Source of the DNA: Acidimicrobiales bacterium
GTDB lineage: Bacteria > Actinomycetota > Acidimicrobiia > Acidimicrobiales > UBA8592
Length of the DNA: 40,859 bases
Assembly: GCA_013912105.1 (NCBI GenBank)
Contig: JACERY010000017.1
Coordinates: forward strand, 1-40,859
Direction of reading: 5' to 3'
Position 1 is the stretch's first letter. Each line of letters starts with the position of its first letter. This document shows, one piece after another, positions 16,758 through 25,475 of this stretch. The notes beneath the pieces were generated by a model. It saw only the letters and a program-made list of their open reading frames with translations, searched no databases and was not told the origin of the DNA. A program made the translations under genes and the position numbers.

Positions 16758-18728
16758 TTACTGATCATAGAGGATTTTTGCCCGAAATGATTTTTGATAT
16801 TCAATGATGTTGTAATCATCAGGATTAATGTCGCGAGTCTGCTCCCAATACTCCAGAAGCGAAAACGGCCAGTTTTGTGCAGTTCTACCACTCGCATTTT
16901 TGTACCAGCTATTCACGTCAGATAAGCCCCATGCCATTCTGCAGTTTCCTTCATCAATGCGTTCATTGTATTCATCATGCACATCAGCTTTAACGTCAAG
17001 CGAGCTTAACTGGTTTTCAAACATATATTTAAGGCACTGTGTGACGTAGTGCACCTCGCATTCTGAAAAATACATGATGCTTCCGTTAATAACAATGTTC
17101 GTATTGGGGCCGTACAGGAAGAAGAAATTTGGAAAGTTTGGGGCAACGATACCAAGATACGCTCGTGCATCTCCATCCCATTGATCATGTAAATTCACTC
17201 CATTACGGCCAGTGACGGTCATTGGTACTAAGAAATCAGCTGCTTTAAATCCAGTTCCATAAATAATGGCATCAAAATCCTTTAAACCTTCTGACTCTGT
17301 GGTGATACCTGATGGAGAAATCGACTCAATCGGGTCAGTGCATAATTCAACATTGTCAGTATGAAGAGTTTTTGCCCAAAGTCCATCATCTATCACAAAT
17401 CGTTTAGCGCCCATCGTGTACGTGGGGGCCACTTTCTCTAAAAGGTCAGGCCGATCAGCGAATTCGCTCTCCAAATACATTCGCAGGAGTACACCTAGCT
17501 CATGATTTGCTGCACTAATTGAGCTATCTCCTGGGTCTTCCCACGATTCATCAATTTCTAGACGAGACAATAAGCCTTCATGGCTTCGCCAAAAGAGATG
17601 TAATCGAAACCAGTTGTGATAGTTCGGTATATGCGTAAAACACCATACAAGACTCTCGGGCAAACTTTGTTGGTATTGCGGTCTGGGCATTAACCAGTTC
17701 GGTGTTCGTTGAAAAATAGTTGTCTGCTCTGCCTCCTCAGCTACACGGGGGATGAATTGGACAGCGCTACACCCAGTTCCCAGTACAGCCACTTTTTTCC
17801 CTTTAAGGTCATAGTCATGGTTCCAACGAGCTGAATGCCATGAAGCACCTTCAAAGCTTTCCCTTCCGGGAATGTCGGGGTAGGAGGGTTGATTTAATTG
17901 ACCGACAGCACTTATAACTGCTTCAAAACTCCAGCATTCTTCGTCCCATGCCATTACATTTAGATCCCATTTTTGGTATTGCTCATCCCAAGTAATGCCA
18001 GTCACTTCCGAGTTAAACCTGATGTTCTCTCGTATTCCAAATTCCGTTGCGCAATCACTGAAATAATTCAATAAAACATCTTGAGTGGAATGATAGTGAG
18101 GCCAATCATGTTTTTGCATAAATGAATATGAGTAGACATGGTTTGAGACATCAACACGACAACCTGGGTATGTGTTCTCAAACCAGGTTCCGCCAATCCC
18201 ATCGTTCTTCTCAAAGAGAACAAAATTTACTCCAGCTTGCTTCAATCGGTAAGCGGCGAGAATACCAGACATTCCCGCACCAATAATCGCTACAGAAAAA
18301 CCTCCTTCAGCACCATAATCACTAATATCCCAATCGGGAGAACGTAAATCAGCATTTTCTGGTGATAATTCTTCCTTTAACATCTGTAAATATGAGCCAT
18401 TCAAATTTGTTCCGCATGCCCATGACATAATTTGTTGTAATTCAATTTCAGTAACGCAAGTATTTGGTTGACCTTTGTCACGCAACCGCTGTATCGCAGT
18501 AAAAGCGATATCGCGAACTTCATTTTGTTGTGCAACTGAAAGACCACCCTGCTCCTCAAGCGTTTTAGAAGGATCTAAGAGAAAGTTTTTAGGAAGAATA
18601 GATAGATCATTTAAAGCAAAAGCAAGCGAAGGTAGAAGCGGTGGAAGTTCAATACCTGGATCTAGTAGCAATTCTTTTAGTTGTGCATCATTCTCGGTAA
18701 TTGAATTGATAGACGGTTTAAAGCTCAT
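16758..18728 (-). CDS. Type I Baeyer-Villiger (flavin) monooxygenase, HAPMO-like with N-terminal extension
   Basis: This FAD/NADPH enzyme inserts oxygen next to a ketone to form an ester or lactone. The 656 residues include an N-terminal extension of about 140 residues like that of 4-hydroxyacetophenone monooxygenase. It is followed by the FAD site GAGMSG (150-155), GIGGTW, the Baeyer-Villiger fingerprint FEGASWHSARW (292-302), which fits FxGxxxHxxxW, and the NADPH site LGTGCSAVQ (316-324). AAGGA lies before the ATG. It heads an operon with an esterase-like hydrolase and a CoA-transferase. Substrate class (aryl ketone, steroid, cyclic ketone) cannot be read. Confidence 0.92.
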   Translation of the reverse strand: MSFKPSINSITENDAQLKELLLDPGIELPPLLPSLAFALNDLSILPKNFLLDPSKTLEEQGGLSVAQQNEVRDIAFTAIQRLRDKGQPNTCVTEIELQQIMSWACGTNLNGSYLQMLKEELSPENADLRSPDWDISDYGAEGGFSVAIIGAGMSGILAAYRLKQAGVNFVLFEKNDGIGGTWFENTYPGCRVDVSNHVYSYSFMQKHDWPHYHSTQDVLLNYFSDCATEFGIRENIRFNSEVTGITWDEQYQKWDLNVMAWDEECWSFEAVISAVGQLNQPSYPDIPGRESFEGASWHSARWNHDYDLKGKKVAVLGTGCSAVQFIPRVAEEAEQTTIFQRTPNWLMPRPQYQQSLPESLVWCFTHIPNYHNWFRLHLFWRSHEGLLSRLEIDESWEDPGDSSISAANHELGVLLRMYLESEFADRPDLLEKVAPTYTMGAKRFVIDDGLWAKTLHTDNVELCTDPIESISPSGITTESEGLKDFDAIIYGTGFKAADFLVPMTVTGRNGVNLHDQWDGDARAYLGIVAPNFPNFFFLYGPNTNIVINGSIMYFSECEVHYVTQCLKYMFENQLSSLDVKADVHDEYNERIDEGNCRMAWGLSDVNSWYKNASGRTAQNWPFSLLEYWEQTRDINPDDYNIIEYQKSFRAKILYDQ

Positions 18729-18869
18729 ATTGAATCCTTAAACAAAGACTAATCCCATGACTAAATATCATCCACTTTGATTCCTTCATAATAAAAATCG
18801 TAATTCTAATAAAGAAAGCATATTTTTTCATAACTATATTTATTATGGAATAATGGACTGGGGGATTGA

Positions 18870-19670
18870 ATGGGACAAGCAATCCAAACTCTTACACCAA
18901 AAATAACTAAAGCGATTAACTGGATTCAGAAGCAAAGTCAGGCAATGACTATCTTCTTGAATCTTGCAACATTTGGGTTGCTTTGGTTTGGCTATTCAAC
19001 AGTAAGAAGAGTTACTGCAGACTCAACTAAAATTGCCGCTGAAAACGCAGTGAATCTCGTTAAATTTCAAGATTGGCTTGGATTCCCAAGCGAAGCAGAT
19101 TTCCAAAACTATGTGATCGATTCTGAATTATTAATCAAGATTGCAAACTGTTTCTACTTTGTTATGCATTTTCCTTCCATGATTGTTTTTCTATTGTGGA
19201 TAATGGTTAGAAGAATTGAATGGATGCCACAGGTCAGAGCTTCATTATGTATAGCAACTTTCACCGGACTCATCATTCATTTAGCGTTCCCGTTAATGCC
19301 GCCAAGACTCCTTGGATCATATGGATTTATTGACACTGCAAAAGTTTTTGGACCTGACCCCTATTCTTTAGGGATAGCAAAAGCTGCAAATGAACTTGCA
19401 GCAATGCCTTCACTTCATGTTGGGTGGGCATTACTAATCGCCATCGCAGCTATTAAGATTCTGAAATCACGGGCACGTTGGCTAATTCTCCTTCACCCAA
19501 TTTTAACTACGGTAGTTGTCGTCATCACAGCTAATCATTTTTGGTTAGATATCATCGTCGGCGCAATTCTTGCCTACATAGGGTGGAAGATAGCATTTAA
19601 ATATTGGCCTATTAAAAAATTCAGTCAAATACGAGAAAAATTAAATCAAGTTAACGAGAGTCATCAATAA
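18870..19670 (+). CDS. PAP2 superfamily membrane phosphatase/phosphotransferase, Aur1-like
   Basis: This multi-pass membrane protein (266 residues) has the PAP2 catalytic motifs: PSLHVGW (from residue 180), in which His182 is catalytic-type, and ANHFWLDIIVG with His223 and Asp227. Membrane segments fall at about 27-45, 92-112, 125-142, 182-200 and 207-222, with a final one at 225-240. The layout resembles inositol phosphorylceramide synthase/Aur1-like PAP2 proteins of actinobacteria, which act on lipid phosphates or transfer phospho-inositol. Whether it is a phosphatase or a transferase is open. A GGGGA site precedes the ATG. It stands alone between opposing genes. Confidence 0.85.
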   Translation: MGQAIQTLTPKITKAINWIQKQSQAMTIFLNLATFGLLWFGYSTVRRVTADSTKIAAENAVNLVKFQDWLGFPSEADFQNYVIDSELLIKIANCFYFVMHFPSMIVFLLWIMVRRIEWMPQVRASLCIATFTGLIIHLAFPLMPPRLLGSYGFIDTAKVFGPDPYSLGIAKAANELAAMPSLHVGWALLIAIAAIKILKSRARWLILLHPILTTVVVVITANHFWLDIIVGAILAYIGWKIAFKYWPIKKFSQIREKLNQVNESHQ

Positions 19671-19697
19671 AGGGAAAAACAAATTTAGAGTAATTTT

Positions 19698-20585
19698 TTA
19701 TATCCCCATATCGTGATGAGGAGGACATAAAAAAGCTGAAATTGCTTCAGCTCGACGATGAAGCAATTCAACAGTATCTTCTAGATCCCTGCCGATAATA
19801 TAACGCCTTTCCCGAACGGCCTGAACCACAAATTCACCCATTTCATCAAGGTCCGCTACTTTAACGTCACGCCCAGCTTTTTCTAACAAATCTTTCAACT
19901 CTTCAAAGCTCATAGATTTTCTACCAGTCCCTCCCCGAATTCGTTCAAGCTCTTTTGGTCTATTGCGCTGAGAAGTGAATAACCCTGTATTCATTAATCC
20001 TCCGGATGGGTAAAAGACGGACGCACCCATGTTTTTAGTTTCATCCAGAAGTTGATGATTTAATGCTTCAGTAAAACAGCTAACGGCTGCTTTACTAGAA
20101 GCATAAACTGATGCCATTGGGACAGGAGCAAACCCACCATCACCCGAAGAAGTATTTATAATATGGCCTGGCTCTCCGGAAGCAATCATTTTTGGAACGA
20201 AAGAAATTACCCCATGAGCTGGACCGAATACGTTAACGCTAAAACACCACTTCCAATCATTAGGTTCATTTTGCCAAGCTTTGCCACCTCCACCGGAGCC
20301 AACTCCAGCGTTATTAAAGAGGAGGTTGCATTTACCATAAGTTTTATAAACATAAGTTGAGAGATTCTCAACAGATTCTTCGCTCGCTACGTCAGTAACA
20401 AAACCGTCAACAGAACCAAGATCAGAGAATTCGTTAAGAGTGTCATTAATTGGTTTTTCTTCAATATCGGCAACTACAACAGTTGCTCCATTATTAAGAA
20501 GAGCTTTAGTAATTCCCTTACCAATACCACTCGCACCTCCAGTTACCACAGCAACTGACCCTTCAATTAAAATATTTTCAGCCAT
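19698..20585 (-). CDS. Short-chain dehydrogenase/reductase (SDR)
   Basis: This 295-residue SDR has the nucleotide site TGGASGIGKG, an acidic VVADIEE after strand 2 (suggesting NAD), NNAGVGSGGGG, the catalytic serine in NTSSGDGG and YASSK. It has a C-terminal tail longer than usual for classical SDRs (about 250). The start is fixed by AGGAGGT at 20592-20598 and by the TAATG overlap with the upstream amidohydrolase stop, so it is translationally coupled. This position suggests it oxidises or reduces an intermediate shared with the two amidohydrolases upstream. Confidence 0.9.
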   Translation of the reverse strand: MAENILIEGSVAVVTGGASGIGKGITKALLNNGATVVVADIEEKPINDTLNEFSDLGSVDGFVTDVASEESVENLSTYVYKTYGKCNLLFNNAGVGSGGGGKAWQNEPNDWKWCFSVNVFGPAHGVISFVPKMIASGEPGHIINTSSGDGGFAPVPMASVYASSKAAVSCFTEALNHQLLDETKNMGASVFYPSGGLMNTGLFTSQRNRPKELERIRGGTGRKSMSFEELKDLLEKAGRDVKVADLDEMGEFVVQAVRERRYIIGRDLEDTVELLHRRAEAISAFLCPPHHDMGI

Positions 20586-21895
20586 TAGATAACCTCCTGT
20601 ACCTGATTCAAAGGATTCATACCAGGGCATCCTTTAGCAGCTTCGGGAATATTGGAATAGGAAATTGGAGATGAAACTTCCTTTTTAGTTGGACAGTATT
20701 TTTCTGCTAGCGGAAGCAATGCTTCAAGATCAAAATCGTATACTCTCGCAGTGTTAGTAGTTAAAAGCTTCGTTACATGACCAAGACTCATATCAGAAAA
20801 TGTTAACCGAAGATGTTCTTTTGTATGAGGGTGAGATCCTTCAATATGGGGGTAATCCGATCCCCATAAAATATTATCAATACCAATTTCGGCACATAAA
20901 GGTGCTTCTGTTGGACGCAAAAAGCTAGCTCCAACATGACATTGCCTTAACCAGTATTCGCTTGGCTTTAAACTAAGATGCTCAACTGCCATTCCCCCGA
21001 AGATTGATTCTGAACCATACTGGGAATACTTCATACGATGATAGAAGGAGTCCAATTTCTCTAAAGTATCAGGAACCCAAGCAGTTCCAGTCTCTGTGTT
21101 GATCCACCGAAGCTCAGGATATCTCTCAAAGACACCTGAAAAAATAAGATGCCATAAAGCTCGTTGAGACCACCATGAAACTTCTAACATAAAAACGGCA
21201 AGCGAAGAAGGAAAATGATTGCCGAAATTGGGTGTTGCACCACCAGCATGATGATTCAATGTCATGTTGTTTGCCGCTGCCGCTGCCCATATTGGTTCAT
21301 ATGAGGCTGAATAGAGCGGCTCAAAAGGAGAGTCTGGAGGAGCTCCTGGTACTAAAATGCCGCCTCGTAAACCATTCTCCGCTGCCCATTCGATTTCGGC
21401 TACAGATCCCTCAACATCACCAAGAAATATTTGTGCAATTCCAGCGCGCTGCACAGGAGCTTCATCAACAAAATCTTTAAGCCAACGATTATGTGCCTTC
21501 AACCCTGCCCAACGATGCTCAAAATTATCGCTATACGGGGGAGCTTCAAATTGTGTAGCAGCCTGAGGAGCGAAAGGTGGTTGGGTATTAGGAAAAAGAA
21601 CGAAACCAACAACTCCATCTTCTTGTTGATCTTTCAAACGTCTTTCAGATGAAAAGTTCTTGTTTGCGTCAAGAATAGGGTCTCCATCAATCCCTACATT
21701 CCTTGTTGAACGACCTCTTCCAGCGAAAAGAGCTTCTTGTTTTTTTGCTGCCTCCTCACTGGCATCAGCCCATTCTTCAAAATCATCATGATACTTTTTT
21801 TCTAAATAGGGCTTGTAACCACGGAGATCAGCCCCACAGTGGCTATCAGCAGAGATAACAATATGGTGATCAGAAGTTGGAAGTTCATTACTCAT
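20585..21895 (-). CDS. Amidohydrolase_2 family protein (copy 2 of tandem pair)
   Basis: This TIM-barrel metal-dependent hydrolase or decarboxylase of the Amidohydro_2 (PF04909-type) group has 436 residues. It has an N-terminal SADSHCG metal motif, a central NHHAGG with histidines, and a C-terminal WGSDYPHIEGSHPH carrying the catalytic Asp. AAAGGA precedes ATG 21895; the open frame to 21958 would overlap the upstream paralogue, so the short start was chosen. Characterised family members include aminocarboxymuconate-semialdehyde and resorcylate decarboxylases, but the C-C or amide substrate here is unknown. It shares the order of motifs and a RALWHLIFSG block with the copy at 21931-23223. Confidence 0.88.
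   Translation of the reverse strand: MSNELPTSDHHIVISADSHCGADLRGYKPYLEKKYHDDFEEWADASEEAAKKQEALFAGRGRSTRNVGIDGDPILDANKNFSSERRLKDQQEDGVVGFVLFPNTQPPFAPQAATQFEAPPYSDNFEHRWAGLKAHNRWLKDFVDEAPVQRAGIAQIFLGDVEGSVAEIEWAAENGLRGGILVPGAPPDSPFEPLYSASYEPIWAAAAANNMTLNHHAGGATPNFGNHFPSSLAVFMLEVSWWSQRALWHLIFSGVFERYPELRWINTETGTAWVPDTLEKLDSFYHRMKYSQYGSESIFGGMAVEHLSLKPSEYWLRQCHVGASFLRPTEAPLCAEIGIDNILWGSDYPHIEGSHPHTKEHLRLTFSDMSLGHVTKLLTTNTARVYDFDLEALLPLAEKYCPTKKEVSSPISYSNIPEAAKGCPGMNPLNQVQEVI
20592..20598 (-). promoter_or_regulatory. Ribosome binding site inside the amidohydrolase 3' end
   Basis: The minus strand reads AGGAGGT six bases before ATG 20585. It lies inside the last codons of the upstream amidohydrolase, whose TAA shares a base with the SDR ATG (TAATG). 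This fixes the SDR start and points to translational coupling. Confidence 0.82.
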
Positions 21896-21930
21896 AGCTT
21901 TGTCCTTTGCATCAAGTTCAAACGGAAAAT

Positions 21931-23223
21931 TTATAGCCCGTTCTCCGAACCCTTCCATTCAATTCCATACTCATCAAACCACCATCGTGCTTCTCGTTTC
22001 GCTGTTGGACTTGTTCGGAGGCTAGCGTCCTGATTTAACTTTTCGGGAGTTGGTCCTACACGATTAGCCACTTCTGTTAACCCTTCAACGTCTAAGTCGT
22101 AGCACTCAATAGCGTTGAGGCCAAGAAGACGACGAGCATCTTCAATAGAAACATCTTGAAAGTCAGTTTCCAGACGATGAACTGTATTAGGCCATGACCC
22201 CTCGGGGTGAGGATAATCAGTTCCCCACATTAACGCTTCAATACCGTTTCTATGACGTTCACGTATTTCATAACGACTCATCGTCGAAGCGCCAATAAAG
22301 ACACTATCTCCAAAGTATTCGGATGGAAGTTTTGTCAAGAGCCCTTTCATTCTGCTGCTCATTTTTTTAATCTTCCAACTAGCTCCAAAATTCACATCCG
22401 CTTTCCAAAGCAGATCGCCAACCCACCAACTTCCACATTCAGTGACGCAGTATTTTAGTCCAGGAAATTTATCAAATTTTCCGCTAAAGAGTAATTGCCA
22501 TAACGCTCGATGAGTCCAAAAGGACACTTCTGAAACATACAAAGCTATATTCTCTCCATAGCTAGGAAAGTCTGCCTCTCCGGAATGAGTGTGAACCACT
22601 AAACCTGCTTCAGCGCAAGCTGCCCAAAATTTGTCGTAATGATCAGTTGCGTACGGGGGGGCATCATGCCAAAGAGTAGGGATCATAACTCCCTTAATTC
22701 CTGGCTTCCCTGCTAAGTTTTCAATTTCCTTTACTGCTTCATCTACACCGTGAGTTATTGGAAGTAAAGCCACTCCAGCGCGACGAGCTGGACTCGTCGC
22801 ACAAAATTCTTCAAGCCATCTATTGTGAGCTCGTGCTCCGGCAAAGGCAAGGCGAGGGTCGGTTATTTGACCCGCAGCTAAACCGGCCCCAAATGGAGGC
22901 GATTCCATACCAGTAACAGCATCGCCATCGGCAAAAATTATTTCACCTGAAATGCCATCAGCATCTAATTCTTTATCTCGAATCTCAGGATCATAAGCTC
23001 CACGAAGGCCTTCAGCGTTTTTCCCCTCCCATTCGGCAACATATTCTCCATTAATTTCTTCTGTTAATCTCCGATTTTCATGACGTTCAGCAACGTAGTC
23101 ATCAAATTCATCATGCACCGAAGACTCTAGATAAGGGCGGTATTCTTCACATTGGAGTCCAGCATGGGAGTCAGACGAAACAATAACGTACGGATCATTT
23201 GAGAGATTGAGCTCGCTAGGCAT
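21931..23223 (-). CDS. Amidohydrolase_2 family protein (copy 1 of tandem pair)
   Basis: This paralogue of the next gene in the operon has 430 residues: SSDSHAG metal motif at the N-terminus, VHTHSGEA in the middle, and WGTDYPHPEGSWPNT near the C-terminus. AAGGAAAT precedes the ATG. It is first in a run amidohydrolase-amidohydrolase-SDR and is divergent from a cytochrome P450. The 156-base divergent region holds an inverted repeat. The pair may act on consecutive or related intermediates, or form a heteromer. No substrate can be assigned from sequence. Confidence 0.88.
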   Translation of the reverse strand: MPSELNLSNDPYVIVSSDSHAGLQCEEYRPYLESSVHDEFDDYVAERHENRRLTEEINGEYVAEWEGKNAEGLRGAYDPEIRDKELDADGISGEIIFADGDAVTGMESPPFGAGLAAGQITDPRLAFAGARAHNRWLEEFCATSPARRAGVALLPITHGVDEAVKEIENLAGKPGIKGVMIPTLWHDAPPYATDHYDKFWAACAEAGLVVHTHSGEADFPSYGENIALYVSEVSFWTHRALWQLLFSGKFDKFPGLKYCVTECGSWWVGDLLWKADVNFGASWKIKKMSSRMKGLLTKLPSEYFGDSVFIGASTMSRYEIRERHRNGIEALMWGTDYPHPEGSWPNTVHRLETDFQDVSIEDARRLLGLNAIECYDLDVEGLTEVANRVGPTPEKLNQDASLRTSPTAKREARWWFDEYGIEWKGSENGL

Positions 23224-23277
23224 ATAATTTCCTTCAACTAAATTTAATGCGATTCATTAATTACATTTACTACAACT

Positions 23278-23291
23278 TTAGTACCGACTAA
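23278..23291. promoter_or_regulatory. Inverted repeat TTAGT-ACCG-ACTAA in divergent promoter region
   Basis: A perfect 5-base inverted repeat with a 4-base spacer lies between the divergent amidohydrolase and P450 genes. A further ACTAAA copy directly follows at 23291-23296, and another lies at 23237-23242. The layout is what a dimeric repressor operator (TetR or MarR type, for example) could look like, but no regulator gene is in the window. Confidence 0.35.
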
Positions 23292-23370
23292 CTAAAATTA
23301 AAATTCTCTTCTAGCAAAGAAAATCCTGAATGGAACTTTTGTTAATTCCGGCTTATCATAGAAATGAAGA

Positions 23371-23379
23371 AGGAGATAC
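23371..23379 (+). promoter_or_regulatory. Strong ribosome binding site of the P450 gene
   Basis: AGGAGATAC lies directly before the ATG, the most consensus-like Shine-Dalgarno site with optimal spacing among the plus-strand genes I examined. It fixes the P450 start and suggests high translation. Confidence 0.75.
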
Positions 23380-24651
23380 ATGAGCCTCGACAATATTGAT
23401 CTACTTGACGCTGATCGATTTGTACGAATGGAACATCATGCAATGCTAAAAACCCTTCGGGAACAAGCTCCTCTTTATTGGCATAAAGATCCACAAGGTG
23501 GTGGCTTTTGGAATGTAGTCCGACACGCAGACGTAACAACCGTCAATCGCGACAATGAACTTTATTCTAGTGAAATAGGTGGGATTAGTATTCCAAACCC
23601 ACGTGAAGTGACTGATGATGATGATGGATTTGTTGATCAACGGGGTCTTAATATGCTTTATACAGATCCTCCAAAACATACAAGGTATCGAAGATTAGTA
23701 AGTAAAGGCTTTACTCCTCGAATGATGCGCCTTCTCGAGCAATTCCTCGCGCACCGCGCAACCATGATCGTAGATAACATTATTCAAAAAGGTGAAGCAG
23801 ATTTTGTTGAAGACATAGCCGCTGAACTTCCATTGCAAGCAATTGCAGAAATTATTGGCGTCCCGCAAGAAGATAGACATCTCTTATTCAAATGGTCTAA
23901 TGACCTTATAGGAATAGATGATCCGGAATATGAAGGAGATCCAGGGGTAGCAGCTATGGAGCTCTATTCATACGCTCATCAGTTGGCTGCTGACCGAGGT
24001 ATAGACCCTCAAGATGACATAATGACCAAACTTGTAAATGCAGAAATTGATGGTGATCGATTAACTGAGCTTGAAATAGATGTTTTTATGTTACTGCTAT
24101 CCGTTGCCGGTAATGAAACCACCCGAAACGCTACTGCGCATGGAATGCATGCATTTTTGACCAATCCCGACCAATTTTCTCTTTTAAAATCTAACGTAGA
24201 TAAATATATTGATACTGCAGTAGATGAGGTTATTCGATGGGCAAGCCCAGTACTTCACTTTCGAAGGACAACAACACAACCAGTTGAATTACTAGGGCAA
24301 GAAATTGAAGAGGGAAGCAGAGTCGTTATGTGGTACATCTCAGCAAACCGTGACGAAGAAGTATTCTCAAATCCATATAACTTTGACATAACACGCTCCC
24401 CAAATGACCATATAGCCTTTGGTGCCGGCGGAGCACACTATTGTCTAGGAGCAAACCTTGCCCGAGCTGAACTCCGATTGATTTTTCAAGAAATAGCTAC
24501 TCGAATGCCAGATATGAAGATGGAAGGGGAGCCACAACGACTACGGTCAAATTTCATTGGTGGTATTAAACATCTTCCAGTTAGTTGGACCCCCGGGCCG
24601 AGAGTGGACCCACCACCGTACAAAAGAGAAACCAAACTAACTGACTTTTAA
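23380..24651 (+). CDS. Cytochrome P450, CYP125/CYP124/CYP142-like
   Basis: This soluble heme monooxygenase has 423 residues. The I-helix oxygen motif is AGNETTRNA, the ExxR pair is in DEVIRWAS, and the heme loop is FGAGGAHYCLGANLAR with the axial Cys355. This loop is one residue longer than the usual FGxGxHxCxG, a form I associate with CYP125/124/142-type enzymes that hydroxylate steroid side-chains, methyl-branched lipids or terpenoids. No ferredoxin or reductase gene is nearby, so electrons must come from elsewhere. It is followed 23 bases later by a thioesterase, which fits an acyl substrate or product. The steroid link is inference from the motif. Confidence 0.93.
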   Translation: MSLDNIDLLDADRFVRMEHHAMLKTLREQAPLYWHKDPQGGGFWNVVRHADVTTVNRDNELYSSEIGGISIPNPREVTDDDDGFVDQRGLNMLYTDPPKHTRYRRLVSKGFTPRMMRLLEQFLAHRATMIVDNIIQKGEADFVEDIAAELPLQAIAEIIGVPQEDRHLLFKWSNDLIGIDDPEYEGDPGVAAMELYSYAHQLAADRGIDPQDDIMTKLVNAEIDGDRLTELEIDVFMLLLSVAGNETTRNATAHGMHAFLTNPDQFSLLKSNVDKYIDTAVDEVIRWASPVLHFRRTTTQPVELLGQEIEEGSRVVMWYISANRDEEVFSNPYNFDITRSPNDHIAFGAGGAHYCLGANLARAELRLIFQEIATRMPDMKMEGEPQRLRSNFIGGIKHLPVSWTPGPRVDPPPYKRETKLTDF

Positions 24652-24674
24652 TTCAGTAAAGGTATAAAATCTTC

Positions 24675-25475
24675 ATGAGTGAAGCAGAATTTCCCAAAGA
24701 GTTACTTAGTGTCATGGCACGCATGGGAGCAAAACCTAACCTTGAAGATCATTCAAAAGGACAACTAAAAGTTAGTAAGGAACTATCTTCAAATGGATTA
24801 ATTCGTATCGCCCCTCTCATGCTTTTAGCTGACATTATTGTTGGCATGAGGCTGGAATCTTTTATAGAAGATTGGACCTTTACTACCGATTTTTCTTTGC
24901 GAAGAACTCAACTTACGCCATCAAAAATTATTCAAGCAAAAAGTTCGATTCTTCGCCATGGCAAAACACTTTTTATTGAAGAATTAAAATACACAAATGA
25001 AAAAAATATTCATATTGGTAATGCACAAATAACTTTTATCCGTACCCCATTAAGGCCAGGAGATATTAAACCTGATGTAAGTCAAGTACGTGACCATATG
25101 GCACGCATGCAAGTTCCCCCGTTAGATCAAAATATTGAGAAATTAGCGGGAATAGAAATTAAAGATGCTTCAACTGGGTTTGTATCAATGACCCCACAAC
25201 AATCAGTTCAAAGACCTGGCGGGTTTGTCCAAGGAGCAATAATGACGTTAATTGGAGAAATGAGTGCTCAAACTTTCGCTGAATATCATCTCAAAAAACC
25301 ATGTGTCGTAAGCGGAATTGATGTGCGTTACCTCATCGGAGGAAGAACAGGCCCATTAACAACTAAAGCAAATTGGATAGGGCCACCAGATCGAGGATCA
25401 ATTCAAGTCACATTATTTGATGAGGGACACGATGTGATTTCGTGCACATTTCTTGCTCAAGTAGAACCTTGTTAA
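24675..25475 (+). CDS. Double-hotdog acyl-CoA thioesterase-like protein
   Basis: This 266-residue protein looks like two hotdog domains: the N-terminal half (about residues 20-120) and the C-terminal half, which contains QRPGGFVQGAIMTLIGEM followed by a SGIDVRYLIGGRTG strand, the PaaI/4HBT-type signature in which the Gly-Gly and Glu (in GEM) form the active-site helix. Such proteins hydrolyse acyl-CoA. It lies behind the P450 on the same strand and probably belongs to the same pathway. Its end overlaps the convergent DoxX gene by 4 bases. Confidence 0.8.
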   Translation: MSEAEFPKELLSVMARMGAKPNLEDHSKGQLKVSKELSSNGLIRIAPLMLLADIIVGMRLESFIEDWTFTTDFSLRRTQLTPSKIIQAKSSILRHGKTLFIEELKYTNEKNIHIGNAQITFIRTPLRPGDIKPDVSQVRDHMARMQVPPLDQNIEKLAGIEIKDASTGFVSMTPQQSVQRPGGFVQGAIMTLIGEMSAQTFAEYHLKKPCVVSGIDVRYLIGGRTGPLTTKANWIGPPDRGSIQVTLFDEGHDVISCTFLAQVEPC

